From Amycolatopsis thailandensis (GTDB taxonomy: Bacteria > Actinomycetota > Actinomycetes > Mycobacteriales > Pseudonocardiaceae): a stretch of DNA of 64,000 nt. How positions within the stretch are numbered: position 1 is the first letter of the stretch; each line of letters begins with the position of its first letter. The stretch is from the NCBI RefSeq assembly GCF_002234405.1, contig NZ_NMQT01000030.1, positions 1 to 64,000 on the forward strand. Direction: 5' to 3'. Below, in pieces: positions 24,860 through 36,069 of this stretch. The translations under genes were made by a program, and so were the position numbers. A model generated the notes under the pieces. That model was not told where the DNA came from. It did no database searches and worked only from the letters and a program-made list of their open reading frames with translations.

Positions 24860-26251
24860 ATGCGGGTAGGCAGGCTCACGGCATTGACAGCAGGCGCGGC
24901 GCTCCTGCTCGCGGGATGCGGCGGCGGGGACGCGGCCGGAGGCACCGGCGAGAACGCGCTCCCGGGCGTCGACCAGTTCCTCAACGCGCCCTGTCCCGAA
25001 GCGGGGGTGAAACCCGCTACGGACAAGGAATTCACGTACTGGTCCATGTGGACGGCCGACGAGCCGCAGGGCAAGGTCCTGCAGAAGGCCTTCAAATGCT
25101 TCCAGGAGAAGACCGGCGTCAAGGTCGACGTGCAGTGGCTGGGCCGCAAGGCCTACACCCAGAACCTGGTGCCCGCGCTGAACACCGACGCGGTGCCGGA
25201 CCTGTTCGACCAGGACGTCAGCAAGGTCGGCGCCGCGATCATGACGCCCGGCGGCACGCAGAGCGTCGACGACGTGTTCGCGATGAAGGTCGGCGAGGGT
25301 GACAAGACCGTCAAGGACGTGCTTTCGCCCAGCTCGTACGACTTCCCGCAGAACAAGGACCGCGAGGGACACAACTTCATGGTCCCGTACACGATCCAGT
25401 CGAGCGCCTGGTGGTTCAACAAGGACACCGCGGGCGACATCCAGCAGCCGAAGACGATGGACGAGCTGATCGGCCTGTTCGACAAGGCCAAGACCGACGG
25501 CAAGGCCGCGATCAGCCTCGACGGCGACATCCCGTTCTACAACATGTACTTCTACACCCAGCTCGCCGAGCGCTACGTCGGCGCGGGCGGGATCTACAAG
25601 GCGGCGACCGACAAGACCGGCCAGGCGTGGAAGACCGAGCCCGGTTTCCTCAAGGCCGCCACCGAAACCGCGAAGCTGCCCAAGTACTTCATCGACGGCT
25701 GGGACGCGGCGAAGTTCCCGCAGGTGCAGCAGCGCTGGGCCGACGGCGACTCCCGGTTCCTCTACGTCGGCAGCTGGGCGCCGAGTGAGACCCGCGAGTA
25801 CCTGGACAAGCAGGGCGCCGGAACCAAGATCAACTACGGCTCCTTCCAGTTCCCGATGCCCGAAGGCGCCACGCACGACACCGTCGAGCAGATGTCGATC
25901 GGCTTCTCGGTGACCAAGAAGGCCAAGCACGCCGAGGCGGCCAAGGCGTTCATCGCCTACTTCCTCAACAAGGACCTGCTTTCCGGGATCCCGGCGGTGG
26001 CCGACAACCTCGTCCCGCGCGCCGACCTCTCGGTGCCGGACGACCTCAAGCAGGTCAAGGCCGCGCTGGACGACCCGAAGAAGGAACACGTCCTGCAGTA
26101 CGACGGGATCGACGGCATCGCCGGCGGCAAGTGGCAGACCGACGTCTTCGACCCCGCCGACATCGCGCTGCTGAAGGGCCAGATCACCCCGCAGCAGTTC
26201 GTCGACCAGCTCGCCACCAAGGGCGCCGAGTTCTGGAAGAACCAGGGCTGA
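24860..26251 (+). CDS. Sugar ABC transporter, substrate-binding lipoprotein
   Basis: A 463-residue extracellular binding protein of the CUT1 group. The signal peptide ends in a LLLAGC lipobox. FTYWSMWTADEPQG, VDVQWLGRKAY and PDLFDQDVSKVG fit family-1 carbohydrate binding proteins. The ATG at 24860 is preferred because AGGTGG precedes it and the signal peptide then starts cleanly (MRVGRLTALTAG). Its stop codon overlaps the first permease start (TGATG). The ligand is likely the sugar released by the GH31 enzyme. Confidence 0.92.
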   Translation: MRVGRLTALTAGAALLLAGCGGGDAAGGTGENALPGVDQFLNAPCPEAGVKPATDKEFTYWSMWTADEPQGKVLQKAFKCFQEKTGVKVDVQWLGRKAYTQNLVPALNTDAVPDLFDQDVSKVGAAIMTPGGTQSVDDVFAMKVGEGDKTVKDVLSPSSYDFPQNKDREGHNFMVPYTIQSSAWWFNKDTAGDIQQPKTMDELIGLFDKAKTDGKAAISLDGDIPFYNMYFYTQLAERYVGAGGIYKAATDKTGQAWKTEPGFLKAATETAKLPKYFIDGWDAAKFPQVQQRWADGDSRFLYVGSWAPSETREYLDKQGAGTKINYGSFQFPMPEGATHDTVEQMSIGFSVTKKAKHAEAAKAFIAYFLNKDLLSGIPAVADNLVPRADLSVPDDLKQVKAALDDPKKEHVLQYDGIDGIAGGKWQTDVFDPADIALLKGQITPQQFVDQLATKGAEFWKNQG

Positions 26252-27201
26252 TGGCGACAGTCACGACTCCGGCGAAACCGCCGGCGCGGGCCGTGAAGGC
26301 CGGGGCGCACCTGAGTCGCAAGAAACGGCTGTTCTGGCCGTTCGCCGCGCCGGCGCTGGTGCTGTACCTGGCCTTCCTGGTCCTGCCGACGATCGCGACC
26401 GTCGTGCTGAGCTTCACCAGCTGGGCCGGGGCGGGGGACACGCCGGAACCCAACGGCGTCACCAACTACACGCAGATGGTTTCGAGCGACTCGTTCCAGT
26501 ACGCCTTCCGCAACACGCTGATCTACGTGTTCCTCGGCGGGATCGGCACGTTCGCGCTCGCGTTCCTGTTCACCATGGTGCTGAGGGACATGAAGGGCGG
26601 CAAGATCGTCCGCGCCATCCTGTTCTTCCCGAACATCGTGGCGCCGGTGGCGCTCGGCATGTTCCTCGGCTTCGTGTTCAAGTACCAGCCGGGGAAACAG
26701 GGGCTGGCGAACTACGTGCTGGAAGGCCTCGGCGCGGACGCGGCGAAGTTCCTCGCACCGTCCAATGTGACCGGTGTGGTGACGGCTTCGCTGATCTGGG
26801 CCAGTTCGGGCTTCTACATCACCATCCTGATGGCCGCGGTCGACCGCATCCCGCCGTACCTCTTCGAGGACGCGGAACTGGGTGGCGCTTCGCCGTGGCA
26901 GAAGTTCAAGAACATCACGCTGCCGATGACCTGGGACGTCGTCGGTGTCGCGGGGGTGCTGTGGACGATCAACGCGCTCAAGATCTTCGAGCTCGTGTTC
27001 GTGCTGGCCGGTCCGGGCACCTACGCCCCGCCCAACGAGGCGTGGACGCTGGGGATCTACGTGTTCGACCGGACCTTCGGCTCGAACGGCACCCCGGACT
27101 TCGGTGCCGCCTGCGCCTGCGCGGTGGCGATGATCGCGCTGGTGTCCGTGCTCGTGGTCCTGCTCCGTCGTTTGATGCGCCGTGACGCGATCCAGTTCTG
27201 A
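26251..27201 (+). CDS. Sugar ABC transporter, permease 1
   Basis: A 316-residue CUT1 permease with six membrane helices (first about residues 29-50, FWPFAAPALVLYLAFLVLP). The cytoplasmic coupling loop, LFEDAELGGASPWQKFKNITLPM, carries the EAA motif that docks on the ATPase. It is translationally coupled to the binding protein through a 1-base overlap. It works with the next gene as a heterodimeric channel. Confidence 0.93.
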   Translation: MATVTTPAKPPARAVKAGAHLSRKKRLFWPFAAPALVLYLAFLVLPTIATVVLSFTSWAGAGDTPEPNGVTNYTQMVSSDSFQYAFRNTLIYVFLGGIGTFALAFLFTMVLRDMKGGKIVRAILFFPNIVAPVALGMFLGFVFKYQPGKQGLANYVLEGLGADAAKFLAPSNVTGVVTASLIWASSGFYITILMAAVDRIPPYLFEDAELGGASPWQKFKNITLPMTWDVVGVAGVLWTINALKIFELVFVLAGPGTYAPPNEAWTLGIYVFDRTFGSNGTPDFGAACACAVAMIALVSVLVVLLRRLMRRDAIQF

Positions 27202-27220
27202 GTTGTCTATGGGAGACGAA

Positions 27221-28150
27221 ATGTCCGTCACCGACGTCGAGGCGCCCGCGCGGCGACCGGCGAAACCGGTGCGTAAGCCGCCGCGCAAACCGCGGCCGGC
27301 GCCCGGTTCGAAACGGTTCAGCCCGTTGCGCGTCGTGGGTTCCGCGATCGTGTGGCTGTTCACCGCGGGCAATATCCTGGTGCTGTACTGGCTGCTGACG
27401 GCGTCGTTCAAGACGCCGGTGGAGATCTTCACCAAGCCGTTCGACCTGCCGTACCAGTGGTTCAAGGTCGGCAAGCCGTTCCGGAACTTCATCTACGCCT
27501 GGAACAACGCCGGTTTCGGCGACGCCGTGCTCACCACGGTGGTCCTGGTCGGGCTGGCGACTGTCGTGACGGTCGCCGTGTCGGCGCCCTGCGCGTACGC
27601 CCTCACCCGCCTCGGTGTCCGCGGCGCCGGGCCGATGACGAACGTCGTCGCGATCGGCATGGGCGTGCCGTTCCAGACCGTGATCATCCCGCTGTTCGTG
27701 GTGCTCAGCAAGATCCACCTGGACAACGAGTACGGCCTGTTCGTGCTGTACGTGGCCCTGTCCATCCCGTTCACGGTGTTCCTGATGACCGGGTTCTTCC
27801 GGTCGCTGCCGGACGAACTGGAGGAGGCGGCCGCGCTCGACGGCGCGTCGCCGATGCGCACGTTCTTCTCGGTCATGCTGCCGCTGACCCGCGGCGGCAT
27901 GATCACCGCGCTGACGCTGAACGCCATCGGCTTGTGGAACGAGACGCTGCTGGCGATCGTGTTCCTCAAGGACCAGGCGCATTTCACGCTCTCCCGCGCG
28001 CTCTTCACCTTCTACGGGGCCGCGAGCTACCAGTCGGAGTACGGCGGACTGATCGCCGGTGTGGCGATCGTCGTGCTCCCGATGCTGGTGCTCTACCTCG
28101 TGCTCGCCCGCCGGATCATCACCGGCCTGACCCTCGGCGCCGGAAAGTAG
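27221..28150 (+). CDS. Sugar ABC transporter, permease 2
   Basis: A 309-residue CUT1 permease. A Pro/Arg/Lys-rich cytoplasmic tail (about 40 residues) precedes six membrane helices. The EAA loop is ELEEAAALDGASPMRTFFSVMLP. The ATG at 27221 is chosen because GGGAGACGAA lies directly upstream; an ATG 12 bases earlier lacks such a site. It partners permease 1. Confidence 0.92.
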   Translation: MSVTDVEAPARRPAKPVRKPPRKPRPAPGSKRFSPLRVVGSAIVWLFTAGNILVLYWLLTASFKTPVEIFTKPFDLPYQWFKVGKPFRNFIYAWNNAGFGDAVLTTVVLVGLATVVTVAVSAPCAYALTRLGVRGAGPMTNVVAIGMGVPFQTVIIPLFVVLSKIHLDNEYGLFVLYVALSIPFTVFLMTGFFRSLPDELEEAAALDGASPMRTFFSVMLPLTRGGMITALTLNAIGLWNETLLAIVFLKDQAHFTLSRALFTFYGAASYQSEYGGLIAGVAIVVLPMLVLYLVLARRIITGLTLGAGK

Positions 28151-28156
28151 GACCTG

Positions 28157-29220
<1,064 letters not shown>

Positions 29221-29224
<4 letters not shown>

Positions 29225-31077
29225 CCCGCCTGTACCGCACCGGGCTGGTGCTCCCGGCCGCCGAGCTGGGGCCGGAAAACCCGCTGCCGCCGCTCCGGAA
29301 ACCCGAAGCGGTGGCGAAGGTGTCCAATGTGGACGAGCTGCCGCCGGACCTGGCGGAGAACATCGGGTACGGTCGCCTGGACACCACGCTGCCGTGCCTG
29401 CTTCAGGACGGCTACACCCGCGAGCGCGCCGAACGTGAGCTCCCGGCGGTGGTGCTGGAGAACGACAAGCTCCGCGCCACCGTGCTGCCGTCGCTCGGCG
29501 GACGGCTGTATTCGCTGATCCACAAGGCGACCGGCCGTGAGCTGCTCTATCGCAACCCGGTGTTCCAGCCCGCGAACCTCGCCCTGCGGGACGCGTGGTT
29601 CGCGGGCGGTGTCGAGTGGAACCTCGGGAGCACCGGGCATACGACGCTGACCTGCGAGCCGATGTTCGCCGCGGAGATCGAGGGCCCGGACGGCACGCCG
29701 GTGCTGCGGCTGTGGGAGTGGGAACGCACCCGCGATCTGCCGTACCAGGTGGACTTCTGGCTGCCCGAGGACTCGGAGCACCTGCTGGTGGCGGTGCGGG
29801 TGCGGAATCCGCATCCCTACGACGTCCCGGTGTACTGGTGGTCGAACATCGCGGTACCGCAGAACGAGGGCACCCGCGTGCTGGCGCCTGCGACACAAGC
29901 ATGGCACTACGGCTATTCGGGACGTCTCGACCTCGTCGACGTCCCCGGCGAGCTGACGTACCCGGCCCGTGCCGAGGCCGCGGCGGACTACTTCTTCGAG
30001 GTGACGGGGAGACCGTGGGTCGCCGCCGTCGAACCGGACGGAACCGGGCTGGCCCAGCTGTCCACCGAACGATTGCGCGGCCGGAAGCTGTTCCTGTGGG
30101 GTGAATCCGCCGGTGGGCGCCGCTGGCAGGAGTGGCTGGCGCCCGGCGTCGGTGGCTACCTGGAGATCCAGGCCGGGCTGGCCCGCACCCAGCTGGAACA
30201 CCTGCGGTTGCCGCCGGGGGAGAGCTGGGACTGGCTGGAGGCCTACGGTCCGGTCACCGCGGATCCCGCCGCGGCGCACGGGGACGACTGGACGGCGGCA
30301 CGCGAAGCCGTCGCCGCCGGTCTGCCGTCGGCCGAAACCCTGGACGGGTACCACGACGATTGGCGGAAGATCGCCGACGTCACCCCGGAATCCTTCCTGG
30401 CCGCCGGTTCCGGCTGGGGAGCGCTGGAGAACCGCCGGGCGCCGATGTGCCTGCCCGGCACGCCGTTCCCGGACGATTCGCTGGGGCCGGACCAGGAGCC
30501 GTGGCTCGCGTTGCTCGACGGGACCCCGCCGGACGGCGATCCGCTCGCCGTGCCGCCGCCGACGCTGGTGAACCGGTACTGGGCGGATCTCATGGAGTAC
30601 GCCCCGAAGAACTGGCTGACCTGGTATCACCGCGGCGTCGCGCACTGGGCGGCCGGACGGCAGTCGGACGCGGTCCGCGCCTGGCGCGAGTCCGTCTCGG
30701 CGGACGAGAACCCTTGGGCGCTGCGGAATCTCGCGGTCGCCACGGCCGGGCACGAAGCGGCCTGGCTGTACCGGCGGGCGGTCGCTCTCGCGCCGTCGCT
30801 GAGGCCTTTGGTGGTCGAGGCGATCGCGGCGCAACTCGCCGCCGGGCTACCGGACGAGGCTGACCGATTGCTGGCCGGGCTTCCGGTGGAAGGGCGGACC
30901 GCCTTGCTGACCGCTCGCACCCGGCTCGCCCTCGGGGACGTCGCCGGGGCCAAGGACGTCTACGACACCGGTTTCGAGGTCGCGAACCTCAGGGAAGGGG
31001 AGACGTCTTTGTCCGACACCTGGGCGGCGGTTTCGGACGAACCGCTGCCCGAACAGCACGACTTCCGGATGAAGTGA
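29221..31077 (+). CDS. DUF5107 domain protein with TPR-like tail
   Basis: A 618-residue protein. The first half is a beta-sandwich with galactose-mutarotase-like features: VLPSLGGRLYSLIHKATGRELLYRN, WFAGGVEWNLGSTGHT, NPHPYDVPVYWWSNIAV. The second half has helical repeats, WLTWYHRGVAHWAAGRQSDAVRAW, of the tetratricopeptide type. DUF5107 proteins sit in sugar-use operons and are thought to bind or anomerise carbohydrates. It is coupled to the ABC ATPase by a 4-nt overlap, and no signal peptide is visible, so it acts in the cytoplasm. Function is inferred. Confidence 0.85.
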
Positions 31078-31203
31078 CCGGCCGGGCCACTCGACCGGCG
31101 TGCCGCACGCGGCGGACAACCGCGATGCAGCATACTGCTCGAAACAGTGGCCAACAGCGCAACACCATGCGCGATAGGCCGCAGCGAGCTAGGAGTGGCG
31201 CCG

Positions 31204-31989
31204 ATGGCCCGGCACGAACGGCTGAGCACCCTGCTGGACCTGCTGGGGCAGCGGGAGAAGATCGACGTCGAGGACGTGGCCGAGGAGTTGAACGTCTCCG
31301 CGGCGACGATCCGGCGCGACCTCGATCACCTGGCGGAGCAACAGTTGCTCACCCGCACCAGGGGTGGCGCGGTGGCCAACGACCTCGCCTACGATCTGCC
31401 GTTGCGGTACAAGACCGCGCGGCATGTGCCCGAAAAGCAGCGGATCAGTGTCGCCGCGGCGTCGCTCGTGGCGCAGGGCATGGTCGTCGGCCTCAACGGC
31501 GGGACGACGACGGCCGGGGTCGCACGGTCCCTGGCCACCCGGTCGGATCTGGCGGGCCGGGGTGATTCGCCGGGGCTGACGGTGGTCACCAACGCGCTGA
31601 ACATCGCGCACGAACTCGCGGTGCGGCCGCATGTGAAGATCGTGGTCACCGGCGGGGTCGCGCGTCCGCAGTCGTTCGAGCTCAGCGGTCCGCTGGCCAC
31701 CCGCGTGCTGAGCGAACTGACGATCGACCTGCTGTTCCTCGGGGTCGACGCGTTCGATGCCGAGGCCGGCGCCTTCGCTCACCACGAGGGTGAGGCGAGT
31801 ATCAACCGGCTGATGGTCGAACGCGCGGAACGCGTCGTCGCCGTCGCCGACGGTTCGAAGCTGGGCCGTCGCGCGTTCGCGCGGATCTGCGCGACGCCGC
31901 AGGTACACGCCCTCGTCACGGATTCCAACGCCGATCCGAAGGTGCTGCGGGCTTTCGAAGCCGCCGGGGTCGAGGTTCAGGCGGTCTGA
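31204..31989 (+). CDS. DeoR-family transcriptional regulator (AgaR-like)
   Basis: A 261-residue DeoR repressor. The N-terminal helix-turn-helix contains LNVSAATIRRDLDHLAEQQLL. The C-terminal sugar-phosphate sensor is ISB-fold-like: VVGLNGGTTTAGVARSL, TVVTNALNIAHEL, VVTGGVARPQSFELSG. The ATG at 31204 has AGGAG 8 nt upstream. It closes the catabolic and import genes and precedes the GH31 gene. It is the best candidate for binding the TTGCRY-N5-TGCRC sites at 22001, 24789, 32143 and 32175. The inducer should be a phosphorylated pathway sugar. Confidence 0.93.
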   Translation: MARHERLSTLLDLLGQREKIDVEDVAEELNVSAATIRRDLDHLAEQQLLTRTRGGAVANDLAYDLPLRYKTARHVPEKQRISVAAASLVAQGMVVGLNGGTTTAGVARSLATRSDLAGRGDSPGLTVVTNALNIAHELAVRPHVKIVVTGGVARPQSFELSGPLATRVLSELTIDLLFLGVDAFDAEAGAFAHHEGEASINRLMVERAERVVAVADGSKLGRRAFARICATPQVHALVTDSNADPKVLRAFEAAGVEVQAV

Positions 31990-32007
31990 CCCGCTCCGTT
32001 CCCGAGT

Positions 32008-32060
32008 GTCATGAAAGGGGCTTTCAGGACGAAATCTGTCCTGAAAGCCCCTTTCATGAC
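32008..32060. repeat. Hairpin, 23-bp perfect stem, loop GAAATCT
   Basis: Arms 32008-32030 and 32038-32060 are perfectly complementary, starting GTCATGAAAGGGGCTTTCAG. The loop is 7 nt. The hairpin at 46483-46535 is a close relative (GTCATGAAAGGGTCGTTCAG). It lies after the DeoR gene and probably ends that transcript. Confidence 0.92.
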
Positions 32061-32142
32061 ATCCAGGGTACGAAGACTTCCTGCCACATAAGGATCTTCG
32101 TCCGACCCGACGAAAGTCGGCAGCACCGCTTCGGCGGATGAC

Positions 32143-32192
32143 TTTGCGCGAACCGTGCGCTATACAGAGACCCTATTGCGTATTCATGCGCG
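32143..32192 (+). promoter_or_regulatory. Operators and promoter of the GH31 gene
   Basis: TTTGCGCGAACCGTGCGC (32143-32160) and ATTGCGTATTCATGCGCG (32175-32192) repeat the half-site TTGCGY/TGCGC seen upstream of the isomerase gene. TATACA (32161-32166) is a plausible -10 lying between them, with GATGAC about 18 nt earlier. Confidence 0.55.
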
Positions 32193-32205
32193 AAAGGTGT
32201 CTTGA

Positions 32206-35200
32206 ATGAGCAGAGTTGCGCAATCCCTGAGTTCGCTGGCTGCAGTGGCCCTTCTCGGGCTTTCCCCGGTCGCCGCCCACGCCGATCCGGCCGCGGCCGC
32301 GGCGGGCAAGCTGGGCGATCTGACCGGGATCTCCGCCGACGGCCCCACGGTCACCCTGAATTCGGGGAGCGACGCGGTTCGCGTCAGCTTCCCGGCCGAA
32401 GGCGCCGTCCGGGTCTGGCTCGGGCCGGACGGCAAGTTCACCGACCCGGCCGGGAGCAAGATCGTGCTGCCGCGCACCGGCGAGGTCACGCCGAAGAAGG
32501 TCGACAAGGGGGACTACTGGGCTGTTTCCACGGCCAAGGCCACGCTGCGGGCGTACAAGCACCCGATGCGGCTCGCGCTGTACGACGGCGCGGACCGCAA
32601 GCGCCTCTGGGAGGAATCGGCGCCGCTGTCCTGGACCGACAAAGCGACCACGCAGACCCTGGCGCGGACGGCGACCGAGCAGTTCGTCGGCGGAGGCGAG
32701 CAGAACGGCCGCTTCAGCCACCGCGACCAGACCATCCGGATCTTCGCGGACTACAACTGGAATGACGGCGGGGCCCCGAATTCGCAGCCGTTCTACGCCT
32801 CGACGGCGGGATACGGCGTGCTGCGCAACACCTTCGCGCAAGGCAAGTACGCCTTCACCGAGCCGGTGCGCACCACGCACGACGAGCGCCGCTTCGACGC
32901 GACTTACGTCGTCGGCAACGGGCTCAAGGACGTCATCACCGGCTACACCGACCTGGTCGGGAAGCCGTTCCTGCCCCCGCTCTACGGGCTGGAGCACGGC
33001 GACGCCGACTGCTATCTGCACAACGCCAACCGCGGCGAGCGGCACACGCTGGACGCGGTGAAGGTCGCCGAGGGCTACACCGAGCACGGGATGCCCAACG
33101 GCTGGATGCTCGTCAACGACGGTTACGGCTGCGGGTACGAAAACCTCCAGCAGACCGGCGAAGGCCTCCGCAAGAACAACATGCAGCTCGGGCTGTGGAC
33201 CGAGAACGGTGTCCCGAACCAGGTCGAAGAGGTCAAGGCCGGGGTCCGGGTCCGCAAACTCGACGTCGCGTGGGTCGGCCCCGGCTATCAGTTCGCGCTC
33301 GACGCGTGCGACACCGCGCACAAGGGCATCGAGGACAACAGCGACGCGCGCGGCTTCGTCTGGACACCGGTGAGCTGGGCGGGCGCGCAGCGTTGCGGCG
33401 TGCTGTGGAGCGGCGACCAGGCCGGCTCCTACGACTACATCAAGTGGCAGATCCCGACCTACGCCGGCGCGACGACCTCGGGAATCGCGTACAACACCGG
33501 CGACATCGACGGCATCTTCGGCGGCAGCCCGCAGACCTACGTCCGCGACCTGCAGTGGAAGGCCTTCCTGCCGGTCTCGATGACGATGGACGGCTGGGCC
33601 GCTTCGGACAAGCAGCCGTGGAAGTACGGCGAGCCGTTCACCTCGATCAACCGCAAGTACCTGCTGCTCAAGGAACGGCTGCTGCCCTACACCTACAGCC
33701 ATTCGGTGGACGCGCACGCCACCGGCGTCGGCCAGGTCCGCCCGCTCGCGCTCGAATACCCCGACGACCCGAACGTCTGGGGCGAGAAGGCGAAGTACGA
33801 GTTCCTGTCCGGCAAGGACTTCCTCGTCGCGCCGGTGTACGAGAACTCCACCGTCCGCAACGGCATCTACCTGCCGAAGGGCACCTGGGTCGACTACTGG
33901 AGCGGCAAGACCTACACCGGGCCGACCACTGTGGACGGTTACGACGCGCCGCTCGACACGCTGCCGTTGTTCGTCCGCGCCGGTGCCGTGGTGCCGATGT
34001 GGGCCGAGGGCACGAAGTCGTGGCAGACCCGGGACAAGGGCGTGCTCGACCTCGACGTCTACCCGCAGGGCAAGGGCTCGTTCACGCTCACCGAAGACGA
34101 CGGCGTGACCAGGGCGTACAAGAACGGTGACCAGGCGAAGCAGACCTTCACCGTCGACGCGCCGACGTCCGGGCTGGGAACGGTGACTGTCGGGATCGGC
34201 GCGAGTTCCGGTTCCTACGCCGGAAAGCCCGCGTCGCGGAACTACCAGCTGACCGTCCACACGGGAAGCAAGCCCGCGACCGTCCTCGCCGGGACCTCGA
34301 TCCTGCGGCAGTACGGCAGCGAGGCCGAACTGGACGCGGCGCCGTCGGGCTGGTGGTTCGATCCGGCCACCGGCGGGGTCGCCAGGGTGAAGACCGGCAA
34401 GATCGGCGCCGGTGACCGCCAGGACGTCCGGCTGTTCGGCACGAGCGCGGTCGGCGGGATCTTCCCCGAGGACCGCAACGGTTCGGTCGCCCTGTCCGTG
34501 CCGGCGGTCGCCGGTCCCGGGCAGACCGCGACGGGCACGCTGAGCTTCACCAACGGCACGCCGCTGCCGGTCCGTGATGTCACGTTCTCCTTGCCCGCCA
34601 ACGGCTTCCGCGTCGAGGTGCCCGCCGGGCCGCGACTGGTGATGCCCGGCAAGACCGTCCAGGTCCCGGTCAAGGTGACGCCGGACGCGGGGATCAAACC
34701 GGACGACTACCAGCTCACCGCGTCGGCGTCGTACAAGGCGCGGCTCGGGGAGAACCGGGTCACCGACTCGGTGACGGTCACCGTCCCGCACGGTTCGCTC
34801 GCCGCGGCCTACGGCAACGTCGGCGTCACCGACGCGGCTCACGTCGCGGTGGGGGACATCGACGGCGGCGGCAGCAGTCTCCGGGCCGAAGGTCTCGCCG
34901 AAGCCGGTCTCAAACCCGGAGCGGGCTTCACCGCCCTCGGTGCTCAGCTGACCTGGCCGGAAACCGGCACCGGACAGAAGGACAACGTCCTCGCGTCCGG
35001 TCAGACCATCGCGGTGCGGGGGACGGGCGGCAAGCTGGTGCTGACGGGGACCGGAACGGGCACGGCGAAGGGCACCGTCGTCGTCCGCTACGCCGACGGC
35101 ACCACGAGTCAGGCCGAACTCGGCTTCCCCAACTGGTGCTGCGCCGATCCCGCCCAGTACGGTGCGACGACGGTGGCGACCGTGATGGGCAAGAACACCC

Positions 35201-35337
35201 GCGCCGGGGCGGCCTATCCGACCACGCCGTACCGGGTGTTCGCGAACTCCGTCCCGCTGACCGCGGGGAAGGAGGTCGTCGCGGTGACGCTTCCGTCCAA
35301 CACCGCGATGCACGTGTTCGCGGCGGGTATCGCGTGA
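32206..35337 (+). CDS. Secreted GH31 glycosidase, candidate alpha-N-acetylgalactosaminidase
   Basis: A 1043-residue secreted enzyme. A Sec signal peptide ends at AHA (about residue 26). Next come an N-terminal beta domain, a GH31 barrel and a C-terminal NPCBM-like carbohydrate-binding tail (LAAAYGNVGVTDAAHVAVGD; FPNWCCADPAQYG). The barrel has YGLEHGDADCYLHNAN, WMLVNDGYGCGYENL and KLDVAWVGPGY with the probable nucleophile Asp353. YNTGDIDGIFGGS holds acid/base candidates Asp433 and Asp435. These strand motifs differ from alpha-glucosidases and resemble GH31 alpha-N-acetylgalactosaminidases (subfamily 18 type). The neighbouring AgaS/PfkB/aldolase genes support an amino-sugar substrate. The specificity is an inference. 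Confidence 0.85.
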   Translation: MSRVAQSLSSLAAVALLGLSPVAAHADPAAAAAGKLGDLTGISADGPTVTLNSGSDAVRVSFPAEGAVRVWLGPDGKFTDPAGSKIVLPRTGEVTPKKVDKGDYWAVSTAKATLRAYKHPMRLALYDGADRKRLWEESAPLSWTDKATTQTLARTATEQFVGGGEQNGRFSHRDQTIRIFADYNWNDGGAPNSQPFYASTAGYGVLRNTFAQGKYAFTEPVRTTHDERRFDATYVVGNGLKDVITGYTDLVGKPFLPPLYGLEHGDADCYLHNANRGERHTLDAVKVAEGYTEHGMPNGWMLVNDGYGCGYENLQQTGEGLRKNNMQLGLWTENGVPNQVEEVKAGVRVRKLDVAWVGPGYQFALDACDTAHKGIEDNSDARGFVWTPVSWAGAQRCGVLWSGDQAGSYDYIKWQIPTYAGATTSGIAYNTGDIDGIFGGSPQTYVRDLQWKAFLPVSMTMDGWAASDKQPWKYGEPFTSINRKYLLLKERLLPYTYSHSVDAHATGVGQVRPLALEYPDDPNVWGEKAKYEFLSGKDFLVAPVYENSTVRNGIYLPKGTWVDYWSGKTYTGPTTVDGYDAPLDTLPLFVRAGAVVPMWAEGTKSWQTRDKGVLDLDVYPQGKGSFTLTEDDGVTRAYKNGDQAKQTFTVDAPTSGLGTVTVGIGASSGSYAGKPASRNYQLTVHTGSKPATVLAGTSILRQYGSEAELDAAPSGWWFDPATGGVARVKTGKIGAGDRQDVRLFGTSAVGGIFPEDRNGSVALSVPAVAGPGQTATGTLSFTNGTPLPVRDVTFSLPANGFRVEVPAGPRLVMPGKTVQVPVKVTPDAGIKPDDYQLTASASYKARLGENRVTDSVTVTVPHGSLAAAYGNVGVTDAAHVAVGDIDGGGSSLRAEGLAEAGLKPGAGFTALGAQLTWPETGTGQKDNVLASGQTIAVRGTGGKLVLTGTGTGTAKGTVVVRYADGTTSQAELGFPNWCCADPAQYGATTVATVMGKNTRAGAAYPTTPYRVFANSVPLTAGKEVVAVTLPSNTAMHVFAAGIA

Positions 35338-35342
35338 CGTCT

Positions 35343-35384
35343 CGTGAGTGGTGAGGACGGTTAGAACCGTCCTCACCACTCACG
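35343..35384. terminator. Bidirectional hairpin, 20-bp perfect stem
   Basis: Arms 35343-35362 and 35365-35384 (CGTGAGTGGTGAGGACGGTT and its complement) are perfect around a 2-nt AG. It lies between two convergent genes. The hairpin at 49965-50008 shares CGTGAGTGG, the loop AG and AACCGTC. Confidence 0.85.
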
Positions 35385-35406
35385 ACCCCCTTGACTGCCC
35401 ACGCGT

Positions 35407-36048
35407 TCAAGCCGCGACGGGCGTCCACAGCGCGTCGATGACACGCTCGGCCTCGGCCAGGCTGGCGTCGGCGAGCGGGATCAGGTCCGCCATCGCCGGG
35501 TTGACCTTCGCCATGGTCAGCTCGGCGGTGACGAACCGCGGTTCGAGCCCGGTCAGCGAAACGCCGTGAGGGATCCACGATTGCGCGTGGTCCCAGCCTT
35601 CGCGCGGCGTGCCTTCGCCGTAACCGCCGCCGCGCGAGGCCAGGACGATGAAGTCACGGCCGCCCAGCAGACCCTGGTTGGTCTCGGGGTCGATCGACAG
35701 CCCGGGCGCGATCAGGTGGTCGACCCAGGACTTGACCGTGCTCGGCGGTCCGAAGTTGTAGAGCGGCAGGCCCAGCAGCACGGTGTCGGCCGCTTTGACC
35801 TCGTCGACCAGTTCCTTGATGAGCCGCCAGCCTGCGGCCTGCTCCGGCGTGTGCTGTTCCGGCGGCACGGTCCTGGAGAAGTGGGTCGCCGCGTCCAGAT
35901 GCGGCAGCGGCTCGGCGCCCAGGTCGCGGTAGGTGACGGTGCCTTCCGGATGCGCGGCGCGCCAGGCCGCGGCGGCCCGCGCGGTGAGGCCGCGGCTGGT
36001 CGAGTGCTCGCCGGTGATGCTCGAGTCGATGTGCAGCAGATGCGTCAT
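35407..36048 (-). CDS. azoR: FMN-dependent NADH-azoreductase
   Basis: A 213-residue flavodoxin-fold reductase. Motifs: MTHLLHIDSSITGEHSTSR (phosphate loop), LLGLPLYNFGPPSTVKSWVDHLI and LASRGGGYGEGTPREGWDHA. It reduces quinones and azo compounds with NAD(P)H in the cytoplasm. The ATG at 36048 begins the conserved domain. It is divergent from a MarR regulator with a palindrome between them, a standard quinone/electrophile-inducible pair. Confidence 0.93.
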   Translation of the reverse strand: MTHLLHIDSSITGEHSTSRGLTARAAAAWRAAHPEGTVTYRDLGAEPLPHLDAATHFSRTVPPEQHTPEQAAGWRLIKELVDEVKAADTVLLGLPLYNFGPPSTVKSWVDHLIAPGLSIDPETNQGLLGGRDFIVLASRGGGYGEGTPREGWDHAQSWIPHGVSLTGLEPRFVTAELTMAKVNPAMADLIPLADASLAEAERVIDALWTPVAA

Positions 36049-36069
36049 ACCTATAATCTCGCACAGATA

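Noticed and set aside
32173..35379. A 1068-codon open frame opposite the GH31 gene
   Set aside because: It mirrors the GC-biased codons of the GH31 gene, is rich in Arg/Val/Asp/Pro without domains, and the GH31 frame has a signal peptide and catalytic motifs.
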